From assembly GCF_027943945.1 (NCBI RefSeq), contig NZ_AP027141.1, forward strand, positions 2,294,001-2,358,000: DNA of 64,000 nt. The letters are read 5' to 3'. Position numbers and translations under genes: made by a program. The notes under the pieces were generated by a model, which was not told the DNA's origin, did no database searches, and saw only the letters and a list, made by a program, of their open reading frames with translations. Below are positions 8,330 to 16,976 of the stretch, in pieces. Positions within the stretch are counted from its first letter, which is position 1. Every line of letters begins with the position of its first letter. Origin of the DNA: Microbacterium terricola (lineage in GTDB: Bacteria > Actinomycetota > Actinomycetes > Actinomycetales > Microbacteriaceae).

Positions 8330-8818
8330 TTACGCGGCCTCAGCGGTCTCCAGCTTTTCGCGAAGAGCGTCGATGGTGGCGGCGGCCTTGCCCATCGTCG
8401 CCTTCATCATGCCCGCAGCCTTCGCCAGCAGAACCTCACGGCTCTCGAGCGAGGCGTACTTGTTGACCTCATCGGCGGTGAGGGAGTTCCCCTCGAAGAC
8501 GCCGCCCTTGATCACGAGAAGCGGGTTGGCCTTGGCGAAGTCACGCAGAGCCTTCGCGGTGGCGACGAAGTCGCCGTGCACGAACGCGATGGCCGAGGGG
8601 CCCTTGAGGTCCTCGTCCAGCGACGAGATCCCCGCGTTGTTCGCGGCGATCTTGGTCAGCGTGTTCTTCACCACGGCGTATTCCGCGTCCTGACGGATGT
8701 TGTTGCGCAGCTGCTTGAGCTGGGCAACCGTCAGACCGCGGTATTCGGTCAGCAGTACGGCGTTCGAGTTCTCGAAGTTCTTCGTGAGCTCGGCGACCGA
8801 TGCATCCTTCTGCGCCAT
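8330..8818 (-). CDS. rplJ: 50S ribosomal protein L10
   Basis: A 162-residue stalk base protein that binds 23S rRNA with its N-terminal domain ([15 protein letters not shown], then [17 protein letters not shown]). Its C-terminal helix anchors L7/L12 dimers. The start at 8818 is set by AAGGAG seven bases upstream; an extension to 8890 would add 24 residues foreign to the family and read through the leader. The leader upstream carries a terminator-like hairpin, consistent with the autoregulation of L10 known in many bacteria. Confidence 0.97.
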   Translation of the reverse strand: MAQKDASVAELTKNFENSNAVLLTEYRGLTVAQLKQLRNNIRQDAEYAVVKNTLTKIAANNAGISSLDEDLKGPSAIAFVHGDFVATAKALRDFAKANPLLVIKGGVFEGNSLTADEVNKYASLESREVLLAKAAGMMKATMGKAAATIDALREKLETAEAA

Positions 8819-9034
8819 GGTCACTCCTTGTATGTACGAGACGCTCCGCGATGGCGGGGCGTCGACCTCGACCTGGGCGGAAGCGGGCAATGAAAAAGCT
8901 CCGGCGCAAGCGCACGGAGCTTCAGATCCTGTTACCCAGGGAAATCGTTCGTGACACCTGCGCGGGCCCCTGCACTGCAGAGCTTCGATCTCGGTGCACT
9001 CACGCGCACGTCGACGACCAGCGGTCTTCGGTTG
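8819..9034 (-). promoter_or_regulatory. Long rplJ leader with attenuator hairpin
   Basis: About 215 bases separate the predicted transcription start from rplJ. Inside, AAGCTCCG and CGGAGCTT (8922-8915 and 8903-8896 on the minus strand) form an 8-bp stem followed directly by a run of T, a classic intrinsic terminator about 75 bases before the start codon. This resembles the L10 leader class in which L10-L12 binding controls readthrough. The remaining bases to 9130 show no open gene. Confidence 0.6.
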
Positions 9035-9040
9035 TCCCCC

Positions 9041-9069
9041 AGTCTACGTGGTCCCCCCGCATCCCCCAA
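9041..9069 (-). promoter_or_regulatory. rplJ-rplL promoter
   Basis: On the minus strand TTGGGG (9069-9064) and TAGACT (9046-9041) are separated by exactly 17 bases, a good housekeeping-sigma promoter. The transcript would start near 9034 and read the attenuator leader into rplJ. Confidence 0.65.
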
Positions 9070-9130
9070 ATCCGCCCGCGTCTCCCCCCTATTTCTCGTC
9101 GACCCCACCGCGTGCGGTCGACCCCACCGC

Positions 9131-10159
9131 CTACGCCCCGTAGTTCAGGGGCCTGGTCGGCAGGAAGGGGTGGGCTCGGCGCGACGGCACGGCCACACCG
9201 AAACTCGCGAGGCGAGCGGCGAGCGCATCGGCGGATGCTGCGTGCGCGCTCCCTCCGCGGAGCACCCGGTGATCGGTCGTCCCGCGCACCCAGTCCTCGC
9301 GGCGCTTCTCATCCAGCAGCACCTGCTCGAGAGTCCTCCCCGAGCGCAGCGACTCGTCCGTGTATTTCGTCTCACCGTCACACTCGTAGTAGATGCGCTC
9401 CTCCTCTATCTCGATGTCCATCCAGTAGCGGCCGCGATTCGGGCCGACGACCGGGATCTGGAGGCCCAGTCGCCGAAAGCCCAGCCGCCACAGTTGCAGC
9501 TTCGTCACCGATTCGAGCGGGAGCTGGGACCTGCCATCCGCGAGCTCGAAGATCGCGCGAGCCTGGCGGATGCCGCGCACGCGGCGCACCCCCGCACGCT
9601 CTCGCATGCCGGACAGCCACTCGGCCGCTGCGGCCTCGTCGTACGAGCGCGGGTCGCCCCCGATGCGGCCGAGCGCGGCATCCGCGCACGTAAGGGCGAC
9701 TTCGGGCGCTGCGAGGCGCGCCATGTCGAAGACGGTGCGATCGATCGACGTGCATCGGATGCCGTCGACCTCCGTCACATCGGCATCAGCGATCGCGCCC
9801 TCATGCCGGAAGACGTCCGGGGCGCTCCGTCTGTCCGCGTCCGAGACGAGCACGTGCGCGCGTCGGGGCTCGACCCGATACAGCGGCAGACCGAGAAGGC
9901 TCGCCGCAGAGAACAGGCAGAACACCGGGCGTCGCTCCCCGGCGGTCCACGCATCCCTATCCGCGCCGAGCACCCCGCCGGCGTCGGCGTCGACCGCGAC
10001 CACGAGGGCTCTGTGTCTGGATTCGGGCCACAGCTCGCGCCAGTGGTCGCCGAGCATGTACCACCCGCGCCGCACCCGGTGCAGGGCGCCTGCGCGTACG
10101 TCGGCCGCGATCTCGCGCGCCGTTCGGCCCGCCGACAGCAACTCGTCGCGGGTCAGCAT
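9131..10159 (-). CDS. Winged-helix (AbiEi-like) and DUF559-like nuclease-fold protein
   Basis: A 342-residue protein with two recognisable parts. The N-terminal ~45 residues (LTRDELLSAGRTAREI then VRRGWYML) resemble the winged-helix segment of AbiEi-type antitoxin-like proteins. The C-terminal ~110 residues resemble the DUF559/very-short-patch-repair nuclease fold: MDIEIEEERIYYECDG, then RTLEQVLLDEKRREDW and HRVLR. Such fusions are frequent, often in several copies, in Microbacteriaceae, and their role is unproven. No partner toxin gene of the AbiEii type is adjacent. The start is uncertain: ATG 10159 has GGGGAG 12 bases upstream, and GTG 10195 would add 12 residues. The 290 bases to the next gene hold no other recognisable gene. 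Confidence 0.7.
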   Translation of the reverse strand: MLTRDELLSAGRTAREIAADVRAGALHRVRRGWYMLGDHWRELWPESRHRALVVAVDADAGGVLGADRDAWTAGERRPVFCLFSAASLLGLPLYRVEPRRAHVLVSDADRRSAPDVFRHEGAIADADVTEVDGIRCTSIDRTVFDMARLAAPEVALTCADAALGRIGGDPRSYDEAAAAEWLSGMRERAGVRRVRGIRQARAIFELADGRSQLPLESVTKLQLWRLGFRRLGLQIPVVGPNRGRYWMDIEIEEERIYYECDGETKYTDESLRSGRTLEQVLLDEKRREDWVRGTTDHRVLRGGSAHAASADALAARLASFGVAVPSRRAHPFLPTRPLNYGA

Positions 10160-10437
10160 CAGCCGTCGCAGCTCCCCGACCTCGGCATGCCTCACCCCAC
10201 GACGATGCGCCCATCCGCTCCACGCCCGGACCCCGTCCGCCACATCTGTGGACGCCTCGCGCACCTCCGCGCCTGTGCAGACCTCGCCGAACCCACCGCT
10301 TGCTGCCGAGCCCGCCGCGCACGTCCGGTGCGCACATGGTGGGGACGGGAACGAGGGGTGGGGTCGGCGACGAGGAACAACGGAGAGGGATGCGGCGGCG
10401 CGCGGGGGCGGCGACCACAGGAGTCGGGGGCGCGGCG

Positions 10438-10443
10438 TACCCT
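10438..10443 (+). promoter_or_regulatory. -10 box for leaderless YqaJ-type gene
   Basis: TACCCT lies six bases before the GTG start at 10450. With the usual 6-7 base distance to the transcription start, the mRNA would begin at the start codon itself. No proper Shine-Dalgarno sequence is present. Confidence 0.45.
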
Positions 10444-10449
10444 CGAAAG

Positions 10450-11106
10450 GTGACACCCGAACTCGCTGCCCGGATCGTCGCGGACTCCCGCGACCGGGTC
10501 GCCTGGGTGCGGGCGCGGTCCCGCGGCATCACCGCAACCGACGTCGCGAGCCTCACCAGCGAGAAGTCCATCACCAGGGCCGCCGACGCGAAGCTGATGG
10601 GCTCGGGGTTCTCCGGCAACGCCTACACGGCGCACGGCCGCATCCGCGAGCCCGAGATCGCGCGCTGGGTCGCCGCGACCCACGGCATCCTCCCCTCGTC
10701 CGCCCTGTTCCACGCTGAGGTGGAGAAGCGCCACCTCGCCACCCCCGACGGCGTCGGGATCGACGGCGAGGGACGCGTCATCCTCGCCGAGATCAAGACG
10801 ACCAACAAGGCGTGGCGCAGTATCCCGCGTCCGTATCTGCGACAGGTGTTCTGGCAGCAGCACGTCCTCGGAGCCGAGCGCACGCTCGTCGCCTGGGAGC
10901 AGCACGACGGGTTCGTGCCGGTCGGCGACGAGCCGCGGTGCGAGTGGATCGACCGTGACGACACCGAGATCGCGAAGCTGGTGCGACTCGCGACCTCGCT
11001 GATCGACGAACTGCATCGCCGCCACCTCGCGGGCAGGCCCGCTCAGGAGCCGCTGCCGCAGCCCGCCCCGCGGCAGCCGTTCCGCGCCCTCGCGCTCGCC
11101 GACTGA
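10450..11106 (+). CDS. YqaJ-type exonuclease-fold protein
   Basis: A 218-residue protein of the YqaJ/lambda-exonuclease-like PD-(D/E)xK family. Residues 27-31 (ITATD) begin the fold, followed by HGRIREPEIARWV. The catalytic core is visible as ATPDGVGID (Asp100) and ILAEIKTT (Glu114, Lys116). In phages such enzymes resect DNA for recombination next to a single-strand annealing protein; here no RecT/Bet partner or phage gene is nearby. It may be a domesticated nuclease. The GTG start at 10450 is chosen because the family domain begins shortly after it and a -10 box precedes it. The C-terminal ~25 residues are Pro/Arg rich and probably disordered. Confidence 0.75.
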   Translation: MTPELAARIVADSRDRVAWVRARSRGITATDVASLTSEKSITRAADAKLMGSGFSGNAYTAHGRIREPEIARWVAATHGILPSSALFHAEVEKRHLATPDGVGIDGEGRVILAEIKTTNKAWRSIPRPYLRQVFWQQHVLGAERTLVAWEQHDGFVPVGDEPRCEWIDRDDTEIAKLVRLATSLIDELHRRHLAGRPAQEPLPQPAPRQPFRALALAD

Positions 11107-11169
11107 ACCGAGCGGCTCGCGACTGAGCCGCCTTCCGGCCGACCCGGTTCATCCACCCCAGCGGGAATA

Positions 11170-11231
11170 GTTGACACTAGTCAACGATTGACCTTATAGT
11201 TGACTTTCTTCAACAGTTGACCAAGCTCAAC
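11170..11231 (+). promoter_or_regulatory. Near-consensus promoter with three MarR-type operators
   Basis: TTGACA (11171-11176) and TTATAG (11194-11199) are 17 bases apart, close to the ideal sigma-70 promoter. Three 16-bp inverted repeats of the form GTTGA-N6-TCAAC lie at 11170-11185, 11199-11214 and 11216-11231. They cover the -35 box, the edge of the -10 box with the start region, and the early transcript. The MarR regulator encoded after the exporter is the obvious candidate to bind them. Confidence 0.8.
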
Positions 11232-11287
11232 TTCTTCGCGCCGATGTCGTCGCCGCATCCCACCCGCACTTCATCCGAAGGATCCCT

Positions 11288-13009
11288 ATGTCCACGCCTT
11301 CTGCTGCTCCCGAGGAGCTCACGAAGCCCAAGATGACGCACCGCGAGGTGCTGACGGCCCTCTCCGGCCTCCTCTTGGGCATGTTCGTGTCGATGCTCGC
11401 CTCGACCGTCGTCTCCACCTCGCTGCCCGTGATCATCCACGACCTCGACGGCAACCAGGCCGCCTTCACGTGGGTCGTCACCGCGACGCTGCTGACCACG
11501 GCCATCTCGACCCCGATCTGGGGCAAGCTCGCCGACCTGTTCAACCGCAAGCTGCTCATCCAGATCGCCATCGCGATCTTCGTGCTCGCGACGGCCGCTG
11601 CCGGCTTCTCGCAGAGCCCCGAGATGCTCATCTCGTTCCGCGCCGTGCAGGGCATCGGCGCCGGCGGTCTCGCCGCCCTCAGCCAGGTGCTGATGGCCGA
11701 CATCATCAGCCCGCGCGAGCGCGGCCGCTACATGGGCCTGTTCGGCGCCGTCATGGCCGTCGCCACCATCGGCGGCCCGCTGCTCGGCGGTGTCATCACC
11801 GACTCGCTCGGGTGGCGCTGGAACTTCTTCGTCTCGCTCCCGTTCGCGATCCTCGCGCTGATCATCCTGCAGCGCACGCTGCACGTCTCTCCGCGCGTCA
11901 AGCGGAAGGTGTCGATCGACTACCTGGGCATCGTGTTCCTCTCGGCCGCGGTCGCGCTGCTGCTGATCTGGGTGACCCTCGCCGGCGACTCGTTCGAGTG
12001 GTGGAGCGTGGAGACCGTCCTCATGGTCGGCGGCGCCATCGTCGGCACGATCGCGTTCGTGATCACCGAGCTCCGCTCGAAGGAACCGCTCATCCCGCTC
12101 TCGCTGTTCCGCAACCGCACCTTCACCCTCGCGACGATCGCCTCGATCGCCACCGGCATCGCGATGTTCGGCGCCTCGGTGTTCCTCAGCCAGTTCATGC
12201 AGCTCGCTCGCGGTGCGACGCCCACCGAAGCGGGTCTGATGACGATCCCGATGATCGGCGGCCTCCTGGTCTCGTCGATCGGCGTGGGCGCGCTCATCAC
12301 GAAGTTCGGCAACTGGAAGCCGTTCCTCATCGTGGGCTCGGTGTTCCTGATCGCCGGTTCGTACCTGCTGTCGACGATCCACTACGACACGAACTTCGCG
12401 CTCGTCTCGCTGTACATGTTCCTGCTCGGCGCCGGCGTCGGCATGACGATGCAGAACCTCGTGCTGGTCGTCCAGAACACCACGAACCCGAGTGAGATCG
12501 GCGTCGCGAGCTCGGGAGTCACGTTCTTCCGCAGCCTCGGCGGCACGATCGGCGTCTCGGTCATGGGCGCCGCCCTGGCCGCGAAGGTGACCGAGCTCGT
12601 CACTGCGGGCCGCGATGACATCACGGCCGCGATCATGGGCCTCGGCGCCGACGCGCCGAAGTGGGCGGAGACGCTGCAGTCGGGCACGCTCCCCCAGGTG
12701 TCGACGATGCCCGAGTCCCTCCGCGTCCTGTTCGAGGACATCTACGCGCAGGGCATCTCGCACTCGTTCCTGATCGCCGTGCCGTTCGCGGTGATCAGCC
12801 TGATCGCGATCGTGTTCCTGCCGAACAAGCCGCTCACCCGCATGACCACGAGCGAGCGCATCCAGGCCAGCGAGGCCGACCTCGCCACGGTCTCGGTCCC
12901 GGAGGGGATGGGCGTGCTGGCCGCCACGGGCGCAGTGCGCACGATGGATGCCGGCGACGCCGCGCCGTCGGCAGCATCCGCCACGGCAGCGCCCGGCTCG
13001 GACCGTTAG
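11288..13009 (+). CDS. MFS multidrug exporter, DHA2 (EmrB/QacA) family
   Basis: A 573-residue transporter with 14 predicted helices, typical of the DHA2 family of drug:proton antiporters. Visible signatures are the segment-1 region LSGLLLGMFVSMLASTVVSTSLP, motif A as GKLADLFNRKLL, and the antiporter motif C as GAVMAVATIGGPLLGG. The last ~50 residues are Ala/Ser-rich and cytoplasmic. The gene lies under the strong three-operator promoter and is followed by a MarR regulator nine bases later, the usual inducible-efflux layout. Substrates cannot be read from the sequence. Confidence 0.92.
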   Translation: MSTPSAAPEELTKPKMTHREVLTALSGLLLGMFVSMLASTVVSTSLPVIIHDLDGNQAAFTWVVTATLLTTAISTPIWGKLADLFNRKLLIQIAIAIFVLATAAAGFSQSPEMLISFRAVQGIGAGGLAALSQVLMADIISPRERGRYMGLFGAVMAVATIGGPLLGGVITDSLGWRWNFFVSLPFAILALIILQRTLHVSPRVKRKVSIDYLGIVFLSAAVALLLIWVTLAGDSFEWWSVETVLMVGGAIVGTIAFVITELRSKEPLIPLSLFRNRTFTLATIASIATGIAMFGASVFLSQFMQLARGATPTEAGLMTIPMIGGLLVSSIGVGALITKFGNWKPFLIVGSVFLIAGSYLLSTIHYDTNFALVSLYMFLLGAGVGMTMQNLVLVVQNTTNPSEIGVASSGVTFFRSLGGTIGVSVMGAALAAKVTELVTAGRDDITAAIMGLGADAPKWAETLQSGTLPQVSTMPESLRVLFEDIYAQGISHSFLIAVPFAVISLIAIVFLPNKPLTRMTTSERIQASEADLATVSVPEGMGVLAATGAVRTMDAGDAAPSAASATAAPGSDR

Positions 13010-13012
13010 GCT
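13007..13012 (+). promoter_or_regulatory. -10 box overlapping the exporter stop codon
   Basis: TAGGCT begins with the exporter's TAG stop and lies six bases before the GTG start of marR. This would give the regulator its own leaderless transcript in addition to readthrough from the exporter. Confidence 0.45.
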
Positions 13013-13018
13013 CCGAGC

Positions 13019-13507
13019 GTGACCGACAACCACGACCTCGAGGCGCGCACCGTTGCGGTGCGCGCCCTCGAGGCCGAGTTCGGTGAGCTGATCAGCCAGT
13101 TCCGCCGCCTGATCAGCGAGAACGCCGAGCGGGTCAGCCCGGGCATGCTGCCGGGCGCCTACAAGGTGTTCACGACGATCGTGCGCCGCGAGAGCGTCAC
13201 GCTCTCCGCGCTCGCGGAGTCGCTGATGGCGGACAAGGGGCAGATCAGCCGCACCGTGCGCTACCTCGAGGAGCTCGGGTTCGTGGAGCGCACGCCCGAC
13301 CCGGACGACGGCCGTTCGAGCCTGCTGTCGGCCACGCCGCTCGGGCTCGAACGCCTCGAGGCCGCACGCCTGCCGCAGGAGAAGACCCTCCTGAACACGC
13401 TCGCGGCATGGTCGGTCGACGACATCCGGGATCTCACCCAGCTGCTGCACGCGCTCGCCTCGGGCACCACCCCGGCGGCTCCGCCGTCGGCGGACGCTAG
13501 CGCGTAG
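13019..13507 (+). CDS. MarR-family transcriptional regulator
   Basis: A 162-residue dimeric winged-helix regulator. The recognition region reads [41 protein letters not shown], with the Asp-Asp-Gly-Arg wing typical of MarR proteins. It most likely represses the upstream DHA2 exporter by binding the three GTTGA-N6-TCAAC sites and is released by a ligand that the exporter removes. The start is GTG without a clear ribosome binding site. Its 3' end overlaps the convergent isomerase gene by 11 bases. Confidence 0.92.
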   Translation: MTDNHDLEARTVAVRALEAEFGELISQFRRLISENAERVSPGMLPGAYKVFTTIVRRESVTLSALAESLMADKGQISRTVRYLEELGFVERTPDPDDGRSSLLSATPLGLERLEAARLPQEKTLLNTLAAWSVDDIRDLTQLLHALASGTTPAAPPSADASA

Positions 13508-14501
13508 AGAACGCCGCGTCGAACGCGGCCGCCGATGGCTCGTAGGTCGACAGGCGACGCACGAACGCGAGCGCCTCCGGAGCCCCGACCAGGCGGTCCA
13601 TGCCGGCGTCCTCCCACTCCACCGAGAGCGGCCCGGCGTAGCCGATCGCGTTCAGCATCCGGAAGGCGTCCTCCCACGGCACGTCGCCGTGGCCGGTGGA
13701 GATGAAGTCCCAGCCGCGCCGCGGGTCCGCCCACGCCAGGTGCGACGAGAGCCGCCCGTTGCGGCCGTTGCCCAGCCGCTTCTTCGTGTCCTTGCAGTGC
13801 ACGTGGAAGATCCGGTCCTGGAAGTCCCAGAGGAACCCGACCGGGTCGATGTCCTGCCACACCATGTGGCTCGGGTCCCAGTTCAGGCCGAACGCCTCGC
13901 GGTGCCCGATCGCCTCGAGCGCCTGCTTCGTGGTCCAGTAGTCGTAGGCGATCTCGCTCGGGTGCACCTCGTGCGCGAATCGAACGCCGACCTCGTCGAA
14001 CACGTCGAGGATCGGGTTCCAGCGGTCGGCGAAGTCCTGGTATCCGGCGTCGACCATCGCCTGGGATGCCGGCGGGAACATGGCGACGTACTTCCAGATC
14101 GACGAGCCGGTGAAGCCGGTGACCGTCTTCACGCCGAGCGCCGCGGCCAGCCGGGCGGTGTTCTTCATCTCCTCGGCCGCACGCTGCCGCACGCCCTCAG
14201 GATCGCCGTCGCCCCACACGCGGTCCGACAGGATGTCGCGGTGACGCTGGTCGATGGGGTCGTCGCAGACAGCCTGGCCCTTGAGGTGGTTGGAGATGGT
14301 CCACGCCTTCAGCCCGTTGCGCTCGAGCACCTCGAGCTTGCCGTCGACGTACCCTGGCTCGTCCCACCGCCACGGGTCGAGGTGATCGCCCCAGCAGGCG
14401 ATCTCGAGGCCGTCATAGCCCCACTCGCCGGCGAGCCGGGCCACTTCCTCGAACGGCAGGTCTGCCCACTGGCCGGTGAACAGTGTGATCGGTCGCGCCA
14501 T
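13497..14501 (-). CDS. Sugar phosphate isomerase/epimerase-like TIM barrel
   Basis: A 334-residue xylose-isomerase-like TIM barrel (AP-endonuclease 2 superfamily). Metal-binding positions of the family are visible at the strand ends: [24 protein letters not shown] and LSVEWEDAG. The start (ATG 14501) has GAAGGAA-type purines upstream. It follows the Gfo/Idh/MocA oxidoreductase in the same direction and lies beside a ribose/inositol-type importer. Together they suggest oxidation and isomerisation of an imported polyol or sugar, such as inositol-like compounds. The exact reaction is an inference. Confidence 0.85.
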   Translation of the reverse strand: MARPITLFTGQWADLPFEEVARLAGEWGYDGLEIACWGDHLDPWRWDEPGYVDGKLEVLERNGLKAWTISNHLKGQAVCDDPIDQRHRDILSDRVWGDGDPEGVRQRAAEEMKNTARLAAALGVKTVTGFTGSSIWKYVAMFPPASQAMVDAGYQDFADRWNPILDVFDEVGVRFAHEVHPSEIAYDYWTTKQALEAIGHREAFGLNWDPSHMVWQDIDPVGFLWDFQDRIFHVHCKDTKKRLGNGRNGRLSSHLAWADPRRGWDFISTGHGDVPWEDAFRMLNAIGYAGPLSVEWEDAGMDRLVGAPEALAFVRRLSTYEPSAAAFDAAFSTR

Positions 14502-14537
14502 TGCGATGCCTTCCTCTTCTGTTGATCGATGCGCGGT

Positions 14538-15743
14538 TCAGCCCGCGGTCGGGATCCAGGCGCTGCCCGCGGCAGAGCTGCGCTCGACCGCATCCAGCAC
14601 CTGCTGCACGTGGAGTCCGTCCGCGAACGACGGCTGCGGCGCCCTGCCGTCGTGGACCGCGGTGACGAAGTCGGCGACCTGGTGCGAGAAGCCGTGCTCG
14701 TAGCCGAGCATATGACCGGTCGGCCACCAGGGCGCCAGGTAGGGGTGCGCACTCTCCGTCACCAGGATGCGGCGGAAGCCCAGCTCGGTGTCGGGCGCGG
14801 TGGCGTCGTAGTACTCGAGCTCGTTGAGCCGCTCGAGGTCGAAGGCGAGGGCACCGCGGGTGCCGGAGATCTCGATCCGCAGGGCGTTCTTGCGCCCGGT
14901 GCGGAAGCGGCTCGCCTCGAACGAGGCGAGCGCCCCCGACGAGAGCCGGCCGGTGAACAGGGCGATGTCGTCGACGGTCACGGTTCCGCGCTCCGTCGAC
15001 GCCGTCCCGCTCTTGGACAGGCTCAGCGACTCGTTCTCTCCTGCGCCCGGCAGCGGACGATCGGCGACGAGGGTCTCGATGATGCCGGAGACGGTCTCGA
15101 CATGCTGGCCGGTGATGTACTCCGTCAGGTCGACGGCGTGCGCCCCGATGTCGCCGAGCGCACCCGACCCGGCGAGCTTCTTGTCCAGGCGCCAGGTCAT
15201 CGGCGACTCGGGGTCCATGAGCCAGTCCTGCAGGTACTCGGCGCGCACCTGGCGGACCTCGCCGATGCGCCCGTCCGCGACCAGCTGCTTGGCGAAGGTG
15301 GCTGCGGGGACGCGCCGGTAGGTGAACCCGACCATGGATCGGATCCCGGATGCTGCAGCCGTCGCAGCGGCGTCGGCCATGGCCCGCGCCTCCGCGACGG
15401 AGTTGGCGAGCGGCTTCTCGCAGAGCACGTGCTTGCCTGCCGCGAGGGCGGCGATCGCGATCTCTGCGTGCGTGTCACCGGGGGTGACGACATCCACGAC
15501 GTCGATGTCGTCGCGTGCGATGACCTCGCGCCAGTCGGTCGCGCTCTCGCGCCAGCCCCACTTCGCCGCTGCGGCGGCGGTCGAGTCCGCGTTGCGGCCG
15601 ACGACCGTCTGCAGCACGGGTTCGAGCGGAAGGTCGAAGAACCGGGGCGCCACCCGCCAGCCCTGGGAGTGTGCGGCGCCCATGAAGCCGTGGCCGATCA
15701 TGGCGACCCGAAGCGGTTCCTGAGCCTGTCGAGGGACAGTCAT
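14538..15743 (-). CDS. Gfo/Idh/MocA-family oxidoreductase
   Basis: A 401-residue NAD(P)-dependent sugar or polyol dehydrogenase. The N-terminal Rossmann domain starts with VAMIGHGFMGAAHSQGW, and the family motif EKPLANSVAEA, which carries the catalytic-loop Lys, follows near residue 100. The C-terminal half is the alpha/beta substrate domain with a GSGALGDIGAHAVDL signature. ATG 15743 follows AAGGAGAGG. It shares direction with the importer's binding-protein gene upstream, from which it is separated by a strong hairpin. It probably oxidises the sugar brought in by that importer. Confidence 0.88.
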   Translation of the reverse strand: MTVPRQAQEPLRVAMIGHGFMGAAHSQGWRVAPRFFDLPLEPVLQTVVGRNADSTAAAAAKWGWRESATDWREVIARDDIDVVDVVTPGDTHAEIAIAALAAGKHVLCEKPLANSVAEARAMADAAATAAASGIRSMVGFTYRRVPAATFAKQLVADGRIGEVRQVRAEYLQDWLMDPESPMTWRLDKKLAGSGALGDIGAHAVDLTEYITGQHVETVSGIIETLVADRPLPGAGENESLSLSKSGTASTERGTVTVDDIALFTGRLSSGALASFEASRFRTGRKNALRIEISGTRGALAFDLERLNELEYYDATAPDTELGFRRILVTESAHPYLAPWWPTGHMLGYEHGFSHQVADFVTAVHDGRAPQPSFADGLHVQQVLDAVERSSAAGSAWIPTAG

Positions 15744-15771
15744 GGCAGAGTCCTCTCCTTGGAGGGTGGAT

Positions 15772-15805
15772 GCGGGGTGCCCGGCTCTCGCGCCGAGCAC
15801 CCCGC
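15772..15805 (-). terminator. Intra-operon hairpin after the ribose-type binding protein
   Basis: GCGGGGTGC (15772-15780) pairs with GCACCCCGC (15797-15805), with an inner CGGC/GCCG extension. It sits between the binding-protein stop (15814) and the oxidoreductase start (15743). This is the same placement as the hairpin at 5156-5188, suggesting partial termination or mRNA stabilisation. Confidence 0.6.
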
Positions 15806-15813
15806 GGGGCCGC

Positions 15814-16857
15814 TTACTCGAAGGCGAGGTCGATGAAGTCGTCGACGTTGTCCTTCGTCACGACCGGGGCGTCCAGCACGATCCGGTTCGGGATGCTGGG
15901 GGTGATCAGGTCGCCCATGGTCTTGCTCTGCGCGATCAGACGAGCCAGTGCGACACCGTCGGCCGCCTGCGTCGACGGGTAGATGACCGTCGCCTTCAGC
16001 ACCGAGTCGTCGGCCTTGATGGCCTCCATCGCGCTCTTGCTGCCCGCGCCGCCCATCATGAAGAACTCGTCGCGACCGGCCGACTCGATGGCGGCCAGGA
16101 CGCCGATGCCCTGGTCGTCGTCGTGGTTCCACAGCGCGTCGATCTTCGGGTTGGCCGAGAGCAGCTGCGAGGCGGCAGCCTCACCGCCGGCGACCGTGAA
16201 GTCGGCGGCGACACGCGCCGTGACCTCGAGGCCGCAGTCGCCGAGCGCGTCGGCGAAGCCCTGCGAGCGGTCCTGGGTGAGCGGCAGCGAGTCGATGCCG
16301 GCGATCTCCGCGACCACGGCGTCGGGGTTGTCCCCGAGCTGCTCGCAGATGTACGTGCCGGCGCTGACGCCCATGCCGTAGTTGTCGCCGAGGATCGTGC
16401 TGCGAGCGGCGAACGGGCTCGAGAACTCCCGGTCGACGTTGATGACGGGGATGCCCGCCTCCATCGCGGCGATCGCCGCTTCGGTGAGCGCGGCGCCGTC
16501 GGTCGGCAGCAGGACGATGGCGTCGACGCCCTCGTTGACGAAGGTCTCGACCGCGGCGATCTGCGCGACCGGGTCGTTCGTGCCCTCTGCGACCTTCAGC
16601 TCGACGTCGTCGAAGCTGTCGGCCGCGGCCTGCGCGCCCGAGTTGATCGCGCCGAGCCAGCCGTGGTCGGCGGCGGGGCCGGAGAAGCCGATGACGACGG
16701 TGTCGCCCGACTCGGCGTTCTCCTCGGTGGTGGTGCCCTGATCGACGACGTCTTCTTCCGCCCCCGAGCCGGTGCAGCCCGCGAGCAGACCGACCGCGGC
16801 GACGAGTGCTGTGCCGGTGAGCAGCAGGCGCGTGCTCGCCTTCATGTGTGAGCGCAT
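15814..16857 (-). CDS. Ribose/inositol-type sugar-binding lipoprotein
   Basis: A 347-residue periplasmic-binding-protein of the ribose/galactose class (family 2). It has a lipoprotein signal with lipobox L-A-G-C and Cys28, a short acidic linker, then the sensor fold starting VVIGFSGPAADHGWLGAI. The sequence VDAIVLLPTDGAALTEA and the later FFMMGGAGS regions are typical. ATG 16857 follows AAGGAGG. It is divergent from the ATPase and permease genes. The presence of a dehydrogenase and an isomerase next to it suggests a polyol or inositol-type ligand. Confidence 0.92.
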   Translation of the reverse strand: MRSHMKASTRLLLTGTALVAAVGLLAGCTGSGAEEDVVDQGTTTEENAESGDTVVIGFSGPAADHGWLGAINSGAQAAADSFDDVELKVAEGTNDPVAQIAAVETFVNEGVDAIVLLPTDGAALTEAAIAAMEAGIPVINVDREFSSPFAARSTILGDNYGMGVSAGTYICEQLGDNPDAVVAEIAGIDSLPLTQDRSQGFADALGDCGLEVTARVAADFTVAGGEAAASQLLSANPKIDALWNHDDDQGIGVLAAIESAGRDEFFMMGGAGSKSAMEAIKADDSVLKATVIYPSTQAADGVALARLIAQSKTMGDLITPSIPNRIVLDAPVVTKDNVDDFIDLAFE

Positions 16858-16976
16858 TTCTTCCTCCTTGAATGTGATGCAGCTGTGGCCGACGAGAACT
16901 CGGGTTCCGATGTGCGCACCGGTGGAGGGTCCGCGTCGACTCGATCAACGTAGCAGAAGTGATGGCTCGGCAGTCA

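Noticed and set aside
9131..10159. A complete AbiE toxin-antitoxin system.
   Set aside because: No AbiEii nucleotidyltransferase toxin gene is adjacent, and the C-terminal half looks like a DUF559 nuclease fold rather than the AbiEi C-terminal domain.
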